From JBDSYA01 sp039925865 (lineage in GTDB: Bacteria; Bacteroidota; Ignavibacteria; Tepidaquicellales; Tepidaquicellaceae), in the NCBI GenBank assembly GCA_039925865.1, contig JBDSYA010000287.1:1-8880 (forward strand): a DNA stretch of 8,880 nucleotides, read 5' to 3'. The notes beneath the pieces are model-generated. The model was not told the origin of the DNA. It saw only the letters and a list, made by a program, of their open reading frames with translations, and made no database searches. Below are positions 1-4,867 of this stretch, in pieces. A program made the position numbers and the translations under genes. The stretch's first letter is position 1; the number at the start of each line of letters is the position of its first letter.

Positions 1-79
1 TGATATCAACAGGATCATTGGAAGGTGTGAATGAAACTAAAGTGAAATCCGGAGCTTTGTCGCCAATTTTTATTGCCAT
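1..79 (-). CDS. Peroxiredoxin-like (AhpC/TSA) protein, N-terminal fragment cut by the window edge
   Basis: Reading leftwards from the ATG at 79-77, the frame stays open for 26 codons to the window edge. The peptide begins Met-Ala-Ile-Lys-Ile-Gly-Asp-Lys-Ala-Pro-Asp-Phe-Thr-Leu. The Gly-Asp-x-Ala-Pro-Asp-Phe-Thr-Leu pattern is the usual opening of the AhpC/TSA branch of the thioredoxin fold, enzymes that reduce hydrogen peroxide or alkyl hydroperoxides through a peroxidatic cysteine. That cysteine, normally near residue 45-50, lies outside the window, so activity cannot be judged. A TlpA-like thiol-disulfide protein is a less likely alternative. There is no export signal, so a cytoplasmic protein is expected. 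No clear Shine-Dalgarno sequence precedes the start, but a good promoter lies at 146-118. The gene is divergent from the T9SS cargo gene at 599. Confidence 0.72.
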   Translation of the reverse strand, partial: MAIKIGDKAPDFTLVSFTPSNDPVDI

Positions 80-117
80 TTATATTTTTAAAAGGGTTTT
101 ATTTTTTATAAGCATAA

Positions 118-146
118 AATATAGTCATTTAAGATTTTATTAACAA
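118..146 (-). promoter_or_regulatory. Sigma70-type promoter of the peroxiredoxin-like gene
   Basis: On the minus strand a -35 box TTGTTA (146-141) is followed by exactly 17 bp and a -10 box TATATT (123-118). Transcription would begin near 111, giving a leader of about 32 nt before the ATG at 79. Boxes, spacing and distance to the start all fit a housekeeping promoter. This is read by eye against the general sigma70 consensus. Confidence 0.55.
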
Positions 147-165
147 TCCGTTAGATAATGTAGAT

Positions 166-183
166 ATCGCGATTGATCGCGAT
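166..183. promoter_or_regulatory. Tandem 8-bp palindromes, possible operator
   Basis: The perfect palindrome ATCGCGAT occurs at 166-173 and again at 176-183, separated by TG, so the centres are 10 bp apart, about one helical turn. The pair lies 20 bp upstream of the -35 box of the peroxiredoxin-like promoter. Part of it, GCGATTCGTT (179-188), recurs at 288-297. A binding site for a dimeric regulator fits the geometry, but no matching known site is recognised; it may instead be an outlying part of the repeat-rich tract. Confidence 0.35.
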
Positions 184-290
184 TCGTTCCATTGCCTATG
201 AAGGATGGATTCATAATTTTTCAAAAGAAAGCGAATGAAATCGAAAAGAAAAATTCAATTTATAAATTCCATAGTTTGGACGGATTTGCG

Positions 291-360
291 ATTCGTTAAT
301 CGTTATTGTGAATAGTCTATTGTGAATATCAAATCGTAATTCCAAATTCCAAATCAAATT
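291..360. repeat. Degenerate 7-bp repeat array
   Basis: From 291 the sequence can be cut into ten consecutive 7-mers without a phase break. They include ATTCGTT (291), AATCGTT (298), ATTGTGA (305 and again 319) and TTCCAAA (340 and again 347). The 11-mer TATTGTGAATA recurs 14 bp apart (304-314 and 318-328), two repeat lengths. The units have drifted and some matches could reflect AT-richness, but the exact 7-bp phase over 70 bp argues for an old tandem array. Confidence 0.55.
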
Positions 361-398
361 AGAAAACTTTTTTATCCGCCATTTAACAAAACTACCTA

Positions 399-427
399 TT
401 GCAACTTCTTACTGTCTTTCGTATTTT
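399..427 (+). promoter_or_regulatory. Candidate sigma70 promoter for the T9SS cargo gene
   Basis: TTGCAA (399-404) is followed by 17 bp and TATTTT (422-427). The predicted transcript would start near 434 and include the 9-codon leader ORF before the main gene, a leader of roughly 165 nt. The -35 part is preserved in the second module copy (2294-2299); the -10 is poorer there. Prediction by eye only. Confidence 0.4.
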
Positions 428-472
428 GCAAAGAATCAGATTAATGAAAATTTTTTAGCCGGAGATTAAACT

Positions 473-502
473 ATGAAAGATTACTTCTCGGGATTTACAT
501 AG
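473..502 (+). CDS. Putative leader peptide MKDYFSGFT
   Basis: A nine-codon ORF, ATG at 473 and TAG at 500-502, follows a GGAG Shine-Dalgarno element (461-464) with 8 nt spacing. It is far too short for ordinary gene calling. Support comes from the diverged copy at 2362: the Tyr, Phe, Ser and Gly codons differ only at the third base (TAC/TAT, TTC/TTT, TCG/TCA, GGA/GGT), the pattern expected if the peptide is selected. It sits on the predicted transcript of the T9SS cargo gene, 96 nt before its start, so a role as an attenuating or translation-coupled leader is conceivable. The function is unknown. Confidence 0.35.
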   Translation: MKDYFSGFT

Positions 503-585
503 ATGATTAAATGAATTGTTAGTATCAAAGTATTCTGAAATACATTTTAAAAAAGGTAAAACAAAATCAAATTATAAAAAATTTT

Positions 586-591
586 AAGGAG
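586..591 (+). promoter_or_regulatory. Shine-Dalgarno site of the T9SS cargo gene
   Basis: AAGGAG ends 7 nt before the ATG at 599. This is the strongest ribosome-binding site in the window and fixes the start of the gene at 599 rather than at the next Met codon (605). Confidence 0.85.
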
Positions 592-598
592 AAAAATT

Positions 599-1939
599 AT
601 GAAGATGCTACATCATAAATCACAAATTTCACTATCTGTATTTTCAATTATAATCATTCTGTCCCTTTCAAATTACTCAAATTCTCAGACGAAATTATAC
701 GGAGATTCTGTTATGTTTGGAAACGGTATGGTTCGGACATGGGTTAACGTAAATTCCTCAGGTCAACGGCAGCAGATAGGTGTAGAAATGACACCTGGCG
801 CATTTAATAATTTAGATTCAATACAAACATCCACTGTTTTATATTTCCCAATAACCAGTGACGATACATTGGTCAACCATATGTTCTTTGGCTGGAATCC
901 GCACGGACATCCACCTCCGGGAATCTATGATAATCCTCATTTTGATTTCCATTTTGTGATGGTAACAAGAAGCGAGCGTGAAGCTGTAGCGTTTGGGCCT
1001 GATTCAATTTTACCCCCGCAAAATGTGGTTCCTGATTACAGTCCTGATCCTGTTGCAATTCCGTTTCACGGTACTCACTGGGGTGATACGTCAGATGCGG
1101 TTTATCATGGAGGAGTTTTTACAAAAGTACTTATATATGGGTTTTATCATAAAAAAATATTTTTCGTAGAACCAATGGTTACACGGGCATTTTTATTGAC
1201 AAACCCTGATGTTATTTTACCAATCAAACAAGCTTATCTAGCTACTCAGGCAGGTTATTATCCCAGAGAATATAGAGTCGCTTATTTTCCGGAAAATCAA
1301 ACCTATAATATAATTATTCAAAATTTCTATTTTAGAAATATAGATGTGCCTTTGCCTGTTGAACTTGCTTCATTTGCTTCAACTGTAACAGGGAATAGTG
1401 TTAGATTGAACTGGACAACTTTGGGTGAAATTAATAATTCGGGATTTGAAATAGAGCGGTCATTGGTGAATAATGAATGGTCAATGGTTAATTTTGTTTC
1501 AGGGAATGGTACTACGAATGTTCCTCAAAATTATACTTATGTAGACAGAAATTTGAACTCGGGAGAATATAAATACAGATTAAAACAAATTGACTACAAC
1601 GGCCACTATGAATATTTTGATCTGCAGAATGAAGTTTCAATTGGAATTCCTGAAAAGTATTCTTTATCGCAGAACTATCCGAATCCGTTCAATCCGAATA
1701 CAGTTATCAGTTACCAGTTAGCAGTTAGCAGTATCACATCTCTTAAAATTTATGATGTATTGGGAAATGAGGTTGCAACTTTGGTAAATGAAAAACAAAA
1801 TGCCGGATATTATGAGGTTGATTTTGACGGGAGTAATTTAGCAAGCGGAGTTTACTTTTATAAACTGTGGGTATCCACCCCTTCGGGGGAAGCTGACGGC
1901 AATGTTATCAATACAAAGAAGATGACGCTTTTGAAGTAG
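599..1939 (+). CDS. T9SS-secreted protein: TTHB210-like (DUF5602) domain, Fn3-like domain, type A sorting domain
   Basis: This 446-residue protein is built for export. Residues 1-30 form a signal peptide with a hydrophobic core (Phe15-Leu23) and probable cleavage after Gln30. Residues about 32-205 resemble the TTHB210-like/DUF5602 family. They contain a run with WNPHGHPPPGIY (99-110) followed by PHFDFHF (113-119), putting His102, His104, His114 and His118 close together, a plausible metal site. Residues 252-348 match the Fn3-like module common in Ignavibacteria proteins (PVELASF start, NNSGFEIERS, YRLKQID). Residues 350-446 are the type A sorting domain (NYPNPFNPNT, IYDVLGNEVATLV, LASGVYFYKL, ending KKMTLLK), which directs passage through the T9SS pore and surface attachment or release. 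The start is backed by a strong Shine-Dalgarno site, and a terminator follows at 2015, so the gene looks monocistronic. The biochemical role is unknown; the DUF5602 assignment is from motif memory. Confidence 0.85.
   Translation: MKMLHHKSQISLSVFSIIIILSLSNYSNSQTKLYGDSVMFGNGMVRTWVNVNSSGQRQQIGVEMTPGAFNNLDSIQTSTVLYFPITSDDTLVNHMFFGWNPHGHPPPGIYDNPHFDFHFVMVTRSEREAVAFGPDSILPPQNVVPDYSPDPVAIPFHGTHWGDTSDAVYHGGVFTKVLIYGFYHKKIFFVEPMVTRAFLLTNPDVILPIKQAYLATQAGYYPREYRVAYFPENQTYNIIIQNFYFRNIDVPLPVELASFASTVTGNSVRLNWTTLGEINNSGFEIERSLVNNEWSMVNFVSGNGTTNVPQNYTYVDRNLNSGEYKYRLKQIDYNGHYEYFDLQNEVSIGIPEKYSLSQNYPNPFNPNTVISYQLAVSSITSLKIYDVLGNEVATLVNEKQNAGYYEVDFDGSNLASGVYFYKLWVSTPSGEADGNVINTKKMTLLK
1701..1735 (+). repeat. 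In-frame 7-bp repeats within the sorting-domain coding sequence
   Basis: Five consecutive 7-mers CAGTTAT, CAGTTAC, CAGTTAG, CAGTTAG and CAGTATC run from 1701 to 1735. They encode residues about 368-379 of the T9SS protein, a beta strand of the sorting domain (the Thr-x-Ile-x-Tyr-x-Leu region). As 7 is not a multiple of 3, the units are read in all three frames in turn. Related units follow just after the stop codon (1944-1964). Confidence 0.75.
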
Positions 1940-1943
1940 AGAA

Positions 1944-1964
1944 CAGTTAACAATTAGCAGTTGA
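1944..1964. repeat. Three 7-bp repeat units after the T9SS gene
   Basis: CAGTTAA, CAATTAG and CAGTTGA stand in tandem immediately after the stop codon. They belong to the same CAGTTAG-like family as the repeats inside the gene (1701-1735). Confidence 0.6.
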
Positions 1965-2014
1965 CAAAAGTGGGCGGAAATAATTACTACAAAATTCTTT
2001 TAGATACTTTTTCT

Positions 2015-2056
2015 GTGTCAGAGTCTCCGGTTTTTACCGGAACTCTGACGCTTTTT
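2015..2056 (+). terminator. Strong rho-independent terminator of the T9SS cargo gene
   Basis: The arms 2017-2031 and 2036-2049 pair over 14 bp (GTCAGAGT with ACTCTGAC, and TCCGGT with ACCGGA) with one bulged C at 2025 and a TTTT loop. Two further pairs (G2015-C2051 and T2016-G2050 wobble) extend the base. A run of five T (2052-2056) follows. It lies 75 nt after the stop at 1939 and closes the transcription unit. Confidence 0.9.
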
Positions 2057-2117
2057 CAATTAGTAATTGTAATGAGCAATGAGTAATGAGTAATAGTAAT
2101 GAGTAATGAGTAATGAG
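2057..2117. repeat. TAATGAG heptad array
   Basis: Directly behind the terminator lie about nine units. CAATTAG and TAATTG are followed by TAATGAG, CAATGAG, TAATGAG, a 6-bp TAATAG, and three perfect TAATGAG copies (2097-2117). A broken unit continues to about 2130. The array is too imperfect for a young slippage tract but its periodicity is unmistakable. Confidence 0.85.
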
Positions 2118-2230
2118 GAACAGAATGAGTAACAACCTCTTCAAACTAATTTAAAACCAAAAATCTACAGTCAGAGTAAATACCACGCCTGAACTTTAGT
2201 TTAAAACAATTATTTACAATCGGGCAGGCA

Positions 2231-2258
2231 AATCCGAAATTACCAATTTCAAATCAAA
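2231..2258. repeat. Short AATTNCN heptad run
   Basis: Four in-phase 7-mers, AATCCGA, AATTACC, AATTTCA and AATCAAA, run into the start of leader module copy B. The first module copy is likewise entered through AATTCCA, AATTCCA and AATCAAA (338-358), so this repeat type precedes both copies. Confidence 0.55.
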
Positions 2259-2420
2259 TTAAATCCCAAACCAAAAAAATAGGTAACTTCTCTTTGCAAC
2301 TTCCGGTTTTCATTCCATTTTATAAAAGAATTTAACAATAAAGCTTAACGGGATAACAAATATGAAAACTTATTTTTCAGGTTCACTTAGGTGCATTTTA
2401 ATTGAGTTGATCTTTTTTTT
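2251..2420 (+). repeat. Promoter/leader module, copy B (diverged copy of 351-520)
   Basis: The second copy has AAATCAAATTA at 2251, TTGCAACTTC at 2294 and an ATGAAA start at 2362, in the same order and nearly the same spacing as copy A. A GGGA element (2350-2353) stands 8 nt before the ATG, in the place of the GGAG in copy A. After the shared Tyr-Phe-Ser-Gly codons, copy B appears to lack one base relative to copy A. The TAG that closes the short ORF in A is therefore out of frame in B (TAG at 2389-2391). Confidence 0.55.
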
Positions 2421-2505
2421 AGCTAACCTCGCTATTTCTTGTATTTTAAGTCAGCACAAGTTATTGACAATATTTAAGATTTCTGAAATTCAGACTTCAT
2501 GTTAA
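2362..2505 (+). CDS. Small ORF, 47 codons, single hydrophobic segment; uncertain gene
   Basis: The ATG at 2362 opens a frame to the TAA at 2503-2505. The product begins MKTYFSGSLR and continues with a mostly apolar stretch (Cys11-Leu29: CILIELIFFLANLAISCIL) that could span a membrane once. A GGGA ribosome-binding element precedes it. The start matches the 9-codon leader ORF of copy A, but the frame then differs through an apparent 1-base deletion, so the longer product may be accidental and the ancestral form may have been a nine-residue leader. It could also be a real small membrane protein. I recognise no family. Confidence 0.25.
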   Translation: MKTYFSGSLRCILIELIFFLANLAISCILSQHKLLTIFKISEIQTSC

Positions 2506-2521
2506 AAAGATATTTCATATT

Positions 2522-2549
2522 TTGATTCCATACATCCCGGAACTATTAA
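2522..2549 (+). promoter_or_regulatory. Candidate promoter of the propeller-like protein gene
   Basis: TTGATT (2522-2527) is followed by 16 bp and TATTAA (2544-2549), giving a start near 2556 and a leader of about 26 nt before the ATG at 2582. This would make the gene independent of the leader module further upstream. Weak consensus matches, judged by eye. Confidence 0.3.
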
Positions 2550-2581
2550 TACCTACATAAAGTAGAATAAGATAATAATTA

Positions 2582-3628
2582 ATGAGACACGTAATCAGAG
2601 TTTTTTTCCCCCTAATAGCAATAATCGTTTTTATAAAGTTTTACTTTGTCAGCTCCGACGATATAAAACCCATCGATAACTATCCCATTTGGATGAAAGA
2701 TTCTTCCGGTAAACGTACAGATCAGACCTCCGGGTTATTTTATGTTGGTATGAATCTTGGAAAGAAAATATTTATTTCGTGTGACGATATCGGAAAAATT
2801 AACCGGCTTTCTGTCGATGAAAAGGTAAATCCCCCCGTCATAGAAATTACAGAAATATTTTTTTCTGAACAGCTGAATATTCTTTTTCAAAAATTCAAGA
2901 AAAGGGATATGGAGGATATTTTTTATGATAGTCTTAATAATAAAATACTTCTTTCGATAGAAGGACATGAATACAGTTCATATGATCCTGAGATTTACAG
3001 ACAGAAAGAAGGTATCTATGAAATTACATTTAATAAGGATATTCTGACATTCGATTCGCTGCTGACCATTAAGAGGCTAAAACTTCCAAAAGAGGTTTAT
3101 GCTCATACTTTTGACAATATAAGTTTTGAAGGATTTTCTGCAACGGAGAATTATTTTTTCCTCGGTCTGGAAAATTTCCAGGTAAAAGGCACCGAGTTTT
3201 CGGACAGCACAATATTATATATTTTAAACCGAAAGACAAATGAGCTTAAAACGATTGGGACAAAAGAGCTACAGATAAGCACTATCTGCGGATTATATTC
3301 TGTTGACGATAATAACCTTTACGGGATAGACCGCAACCGGAAAAATATGTTTTACATAAAATTTAACGATGATTTCACCGTTGAAAGATCTGTTGTAAAA
3401 AAAATGGATCTGTCCGTTCCATTGCATCCCGATATGAATGATATAATTGGTATTGCTCCGGAAGCTATTACTTTTGATGATGAAGGTAATATTTATGTGG
3501 CTACCGATCCATGGAAAGATATTTATAAACCGGATATTTCTGAGAAAAAAAGAATGTCAGCGGAAGAACTCAAAAATTTTTATACGTTCATACCGATGTT
3601 GTACAAATTCAAAAATCAACTAAAATGA
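2582..3628 (+). CDS. Exported or membrane-anchored protein with beta-propeller-like repeats, function unknown
   Basis: The 348-residue product starts with a short basic end and a hydrophobic segment (Val7-Val23, ending before SSDD), acting either as an uncleaved anchor or a signal peptide; no lipobox is seen. The rest is periplasmic or extracellular in style. Three spaced motifs look like blades of a beta-propeller of the esterase-like-phytase/SdiA-regulated (YjiK) or SMP-30 kind: DMEDIFYDSLNNKILLS (109-125), SFEGFSATENYFFLGLE (181-197) and PEAITFDDEGNIYVATDPW (293-311). Each has an acidic residue before a strand pair. The family call is inferred from these motifs. No catalytic set is evident, so ligand binding is as likely as hydrolysis. 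No T9SS sorting domain is present. The start lacks a Shine-Dalgarno site. yjbQ follows after 55 bp and is probably co-transcribed. Confidence 0.75.
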   Translation: MRHVIRVFFPLIAIIVFIKFYFVSSDDIKPIDNYPIWMKDSSGKRTDQTSGLFYVGMNLGKKIFISCDDIGKINRLSVDEKVNPPVIEITEIFFSEQLNILFQKFKKRDMEDIFYDSLNNKILLSIEGHEYSSYDPEIYRQKEGIYEITFNKDILTFDSLLTIKRLKLPKEVYAHTFDNISFEGFSATENYFFLGLENFQVKGTEFSDSTILYILNRKTNELKTIGTKELQISTICGLYSVDDNNLYGIDRNRKNMFYIKFNDDFTVERSVVKKMDLSVPLHPDMNDIIGIAPEAITFDDEGNIYVATDPWKDIYKPDISEKKRMSAEELKNFYTFIPMLYKFKNQLK

Positions 3629-3683
3629 TTTTTCTCTTTTCGCAAAACCATTATCGGTCAATTAAAACTAAAAATTTTTTACA

Positions 3684-4100
3684 ATGAAACATTACCGAAA
3701 AGAACTTTGGTTTGAAATAAATAACAGGAGAGACTTCATAAATATAACTCCTCAAATAGATTTATGTCTGAGTGAAAGCGGTATCAGCGAAGGTTTTCTG
3801 CTGTGTAATGCTATGCATATTACGTCGAGTGTCTTCATCAATGATGATGAAAGCGGCCTTCATCAGGATCTTGAAACGTGGCTTGAAGGTCTTGCTCCGG
3901 AAAAACCTCATTCCCGCTATAAGCATAATTCGTTTGAAGATAATGCTGATGCTCATCTGAAACGGACGATCATGGGAAGAGAAGTTGTCGTGGCAGTTTC
4001 AAAAGGCAAACTTGACTTCGGACCATGGGAACAAATATTTTATGGAGAGTTTGACGGTAAAAGAAAGAAGAGAGTTTTAGTGAAAATAATAGGAGAGTGA
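3684..4100 (+). CDS. yjbQ: YjbQ/UPF0047 family protein (secondary thiamine-phosphate synthase-like)
   Basis: The 138-residue length is typical of the YjbQ family. Signature stretches are AMHITSSVFINDDESGL (43-59), NADAHLKRTIMG (87-98) and GKLDFGPWEQIF (108-119). The conserved His45, Asn53, Asp89, His91, Trp115 and Gln117 are all present, so the protein looks intact. It should be a small soluble cytoplasmic protein, homo-oligomeric in known structures. Members have been linked to a weak thiamine-phosphate synthase activity, hence the name, but the main cellular role is unsettled, and no thiamine gene is nearby. It lies 55 bp behind the propeller-like gene on the same strand with no terminator between them, so it probably shares that transcript. 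There is no Shine-Dalgarno site; the start is set by the family's usual N-terminal strand. It converges on the lipoprotein gene, 61 bp away. Confidence 0.92.
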   Translation: MKHYRKELWFEINNRRDFINITPQIDLCLSESGISEGFLLCNAMHITSSVFINDDESGLHQDLETWLEGLAPEKPHSRYKHNSFEDNADAHLKRTIMGREVVVAVSKGKLDFGPWEQIFYGEFDGKRKKRVLVKIIGE

Positions 4101-4161
4101 AAATAATTTTGTAAGTCTGTAAGTCTGATATTTGTTATCGATATTAGAAAAGCTTTTATTT

Positions 4162-4857
4162 TTATTTCTGCAGATTCTTGGTAATTGAATCAAGCGTTTC
4201 TTTTTTTATTTTGGAAGGGTCAGTATTTTTGAAATCAACATCCTTCGGAATTTCAAATTCGTTTGCAGTAATTACGGGATTCATATCAAGCTTAGTGGCG
4301 GCTGCCATGAAATCATTGTTCCGGATCTTAAGAATATATTTTTTATCAAAGACGGAAAGTTTAATACCATTATTCAGATCATAGATCTCGCAATTTTTAT
4401 CGATGATACTTTCTGTGCCAATCACTTTTTTACCGCTTATAAATTTTTCGAATTCTTTAAAATCCGTTATCGTCTCACCCGTTTGTTTTAATTTATTATA
4501 ATCCTCAAGGTTTGTTTTATTGCCAAATTTTTTATCGCCTATCTCAGTCACATTGTAAACATCATTATTAATGATGTAAACGTTTGTACTGTTTTTCATT
4601 CCCATAATTTCAGAATTAATCTTCTGCCTGATATTATTACCATTTTTATAAACCGTCATAGTTCCATTGATCATCCCCGTCAGATCATAACTGATAATAA
4701 AGTTATTGCCTGATTCGACAGATTTTATATTATCTTTTGAAGTTTCGGTTTCATTCTGCGCTGCCGGTTTCTTTTCACTTTCGCATGAAATTATATTCAA
4801 ACAAATAAACACAGTAAATTTAATTGCTAAAAGCTTTTTTAAGAATAGAATTTTCAT
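4162..4857 (-). CDS. Lipoprotein with DUF4412/LolA-like character
   Basis: I place the start at the ATG at 4857-4855, giving 231 residues. A longer frame exists from a TTG at 4896, but that codon lies in the loop of a terminator hairpin and would put 13 extra residues before the signal peptide. From the chosen start there is a clear lipoprotein signal: lysines, a hydrophobic core, and the lipobox Ile-Ile-Ser-Cys with Cys25 as lipid anchor. Glu at +2 suggests outer-membrane sorting. A polar linker (26-50) follows. The body is rich in short strands and has KVIGTE (144-149), NCEIYDL (155-161) and FEIPKDVDF (201-209), a layout recalling DUF4412 proteins with a LolA-like half-barrel. That placement is tentative and no activity is known. 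It follows trxA with a hairpin between; no convincing own promoter or Shine-Dalgarno site is visible. Confidence 0.8.
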   Translation of the reverse strand: MKILFLKKLLAIKFTVFICLNIISCESEKKPAAQNETETSKDNIKSVESGNNFIISYDLTGMINGTMTVYKNGNNIRQKINSEIMGMKNSTNVYIINNDVYNVTEIGDKKFGNKTNLEDYNKLKQTGETITDFKEFEKFISGKKVIGTESIIDKNCEIYDLNNGIKLSVFDKKYILKIRNNDFMAAATKLDMNPVITANEFEIPKDVDFKNTDPSKIKKETLDSITKNLQK

Positions 4858-4867
4858 AGAGTTTTTT

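Larger units (their letters stand above)
351..520 (+). repeat. Promoter/leader module, copy A (diverged copy at 2251-2420)
   Basis: This stretch shares collinear blocks with 2251-2420. AAATCAAATTA is at 351 and 2251; TTGCAACTTC is at 399 and 2294; an ATGAAA start followed by Tyr-Phe-Ser-Gly codons is at 473 and 2362. Block spacings are nearly equal (48 and 43 bp; 74 and 68 bp). Between blocks the copies still resemble each other, for example around AAAGAAT (429-435) and AAAAGAAT (2324-2331). Both copies lie ahead of genes for exported or membrane proteins that are otherwise unrelated. It may be a reused regulatory leader or a remnant of a dispersed element. Confidence 0.55.
80..598. other. 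Non-coding region between divergent genes, with regulatory and repeat sequences
   Basis: About 520 bp carry no gene-sized ORF. From left to right they hold the peroxiredoxin promoter (118-146), the two palindromes (166-183), a degenerate 7-bp repeat array (291-360), a candidate promoter for the downstream gene (399-427), a 9-codon leader ORF (473-502) and the ribosome-binding site at 586-591. The stretches 190-285 and 503-585 are AT-rich; beyond a short inverted repeat (GTATT/AATAC, 530-543) I see nothing definite in them. Confidence 0.8.
1940..2581. other. Non-coding region with terminator, heptad repeats and second leader module
   Basis: About 640 bp lack a recognisable full-size gene. They contain heptad units (1944-1964), the terminator (2015-2056), the TAATGAG array (2057-2117), another short heptad run (2231-2258) and the module copy (2251-2420) with a 47-codon ORF. 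A candidate promoter (2522-2549) lies before the next gene. The part 2131-2230 is AT-rich and I see nothing definite in it. A perfect TTGACA at 2464-2469 has no matching -10 box at the usual distance. Confidence 0.8.

Noticed and set aside
80..598. CRISPR, tRNA or insertion-sequence remnants in the non-coding regions
   Set aside because: The repeats are 7-11 bp without spacers of constant length; no cloverleaf, transposase fragment or terminal inverted repeats with target duplications were found here or in 1940-2581.
1878..1888. CCCC-TTC-GGGG hairpin inside the end of the sorting-domain coding sequence, resembling an inserted GC-rich repeat
   Set aside because: The encoded Thr-Pro-Ser-Gly-Glu-Ala stretch also looks like an ordinary linker before the final KKM strand of sorting domains, so no insertion needs to be assumed. 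There is no second copy in the window.
2170..2177. GTCAGAGT, identical to one arm of the terminator at 2017-2024
   Set aside because: Eight bases only, with no neighbouring complement or T-run; likely coincidence.
2464..2469. Perfect TTGACA -35 box before the propeller-like gene
   Set aside because: No acceptable -10 box occurs 16-18 bp downstream; the weaker pair at 2522-2549 is better placed.
4111..4126. Tandem 8-mer GTAAGTCT twice between yjbQ and the lipoprotein gene
   Set aside because: Only two units, with no flanking structure; probably a chance duplication in a short convergent spacer.
4148..4157. AAAAGCTTTT followed by T-rich sequence as a terminator between convergent genes
   Set aside because: The palindrome has no loop, so it cannot form a usable hairpin; no real stem is visible in 4101-4161.
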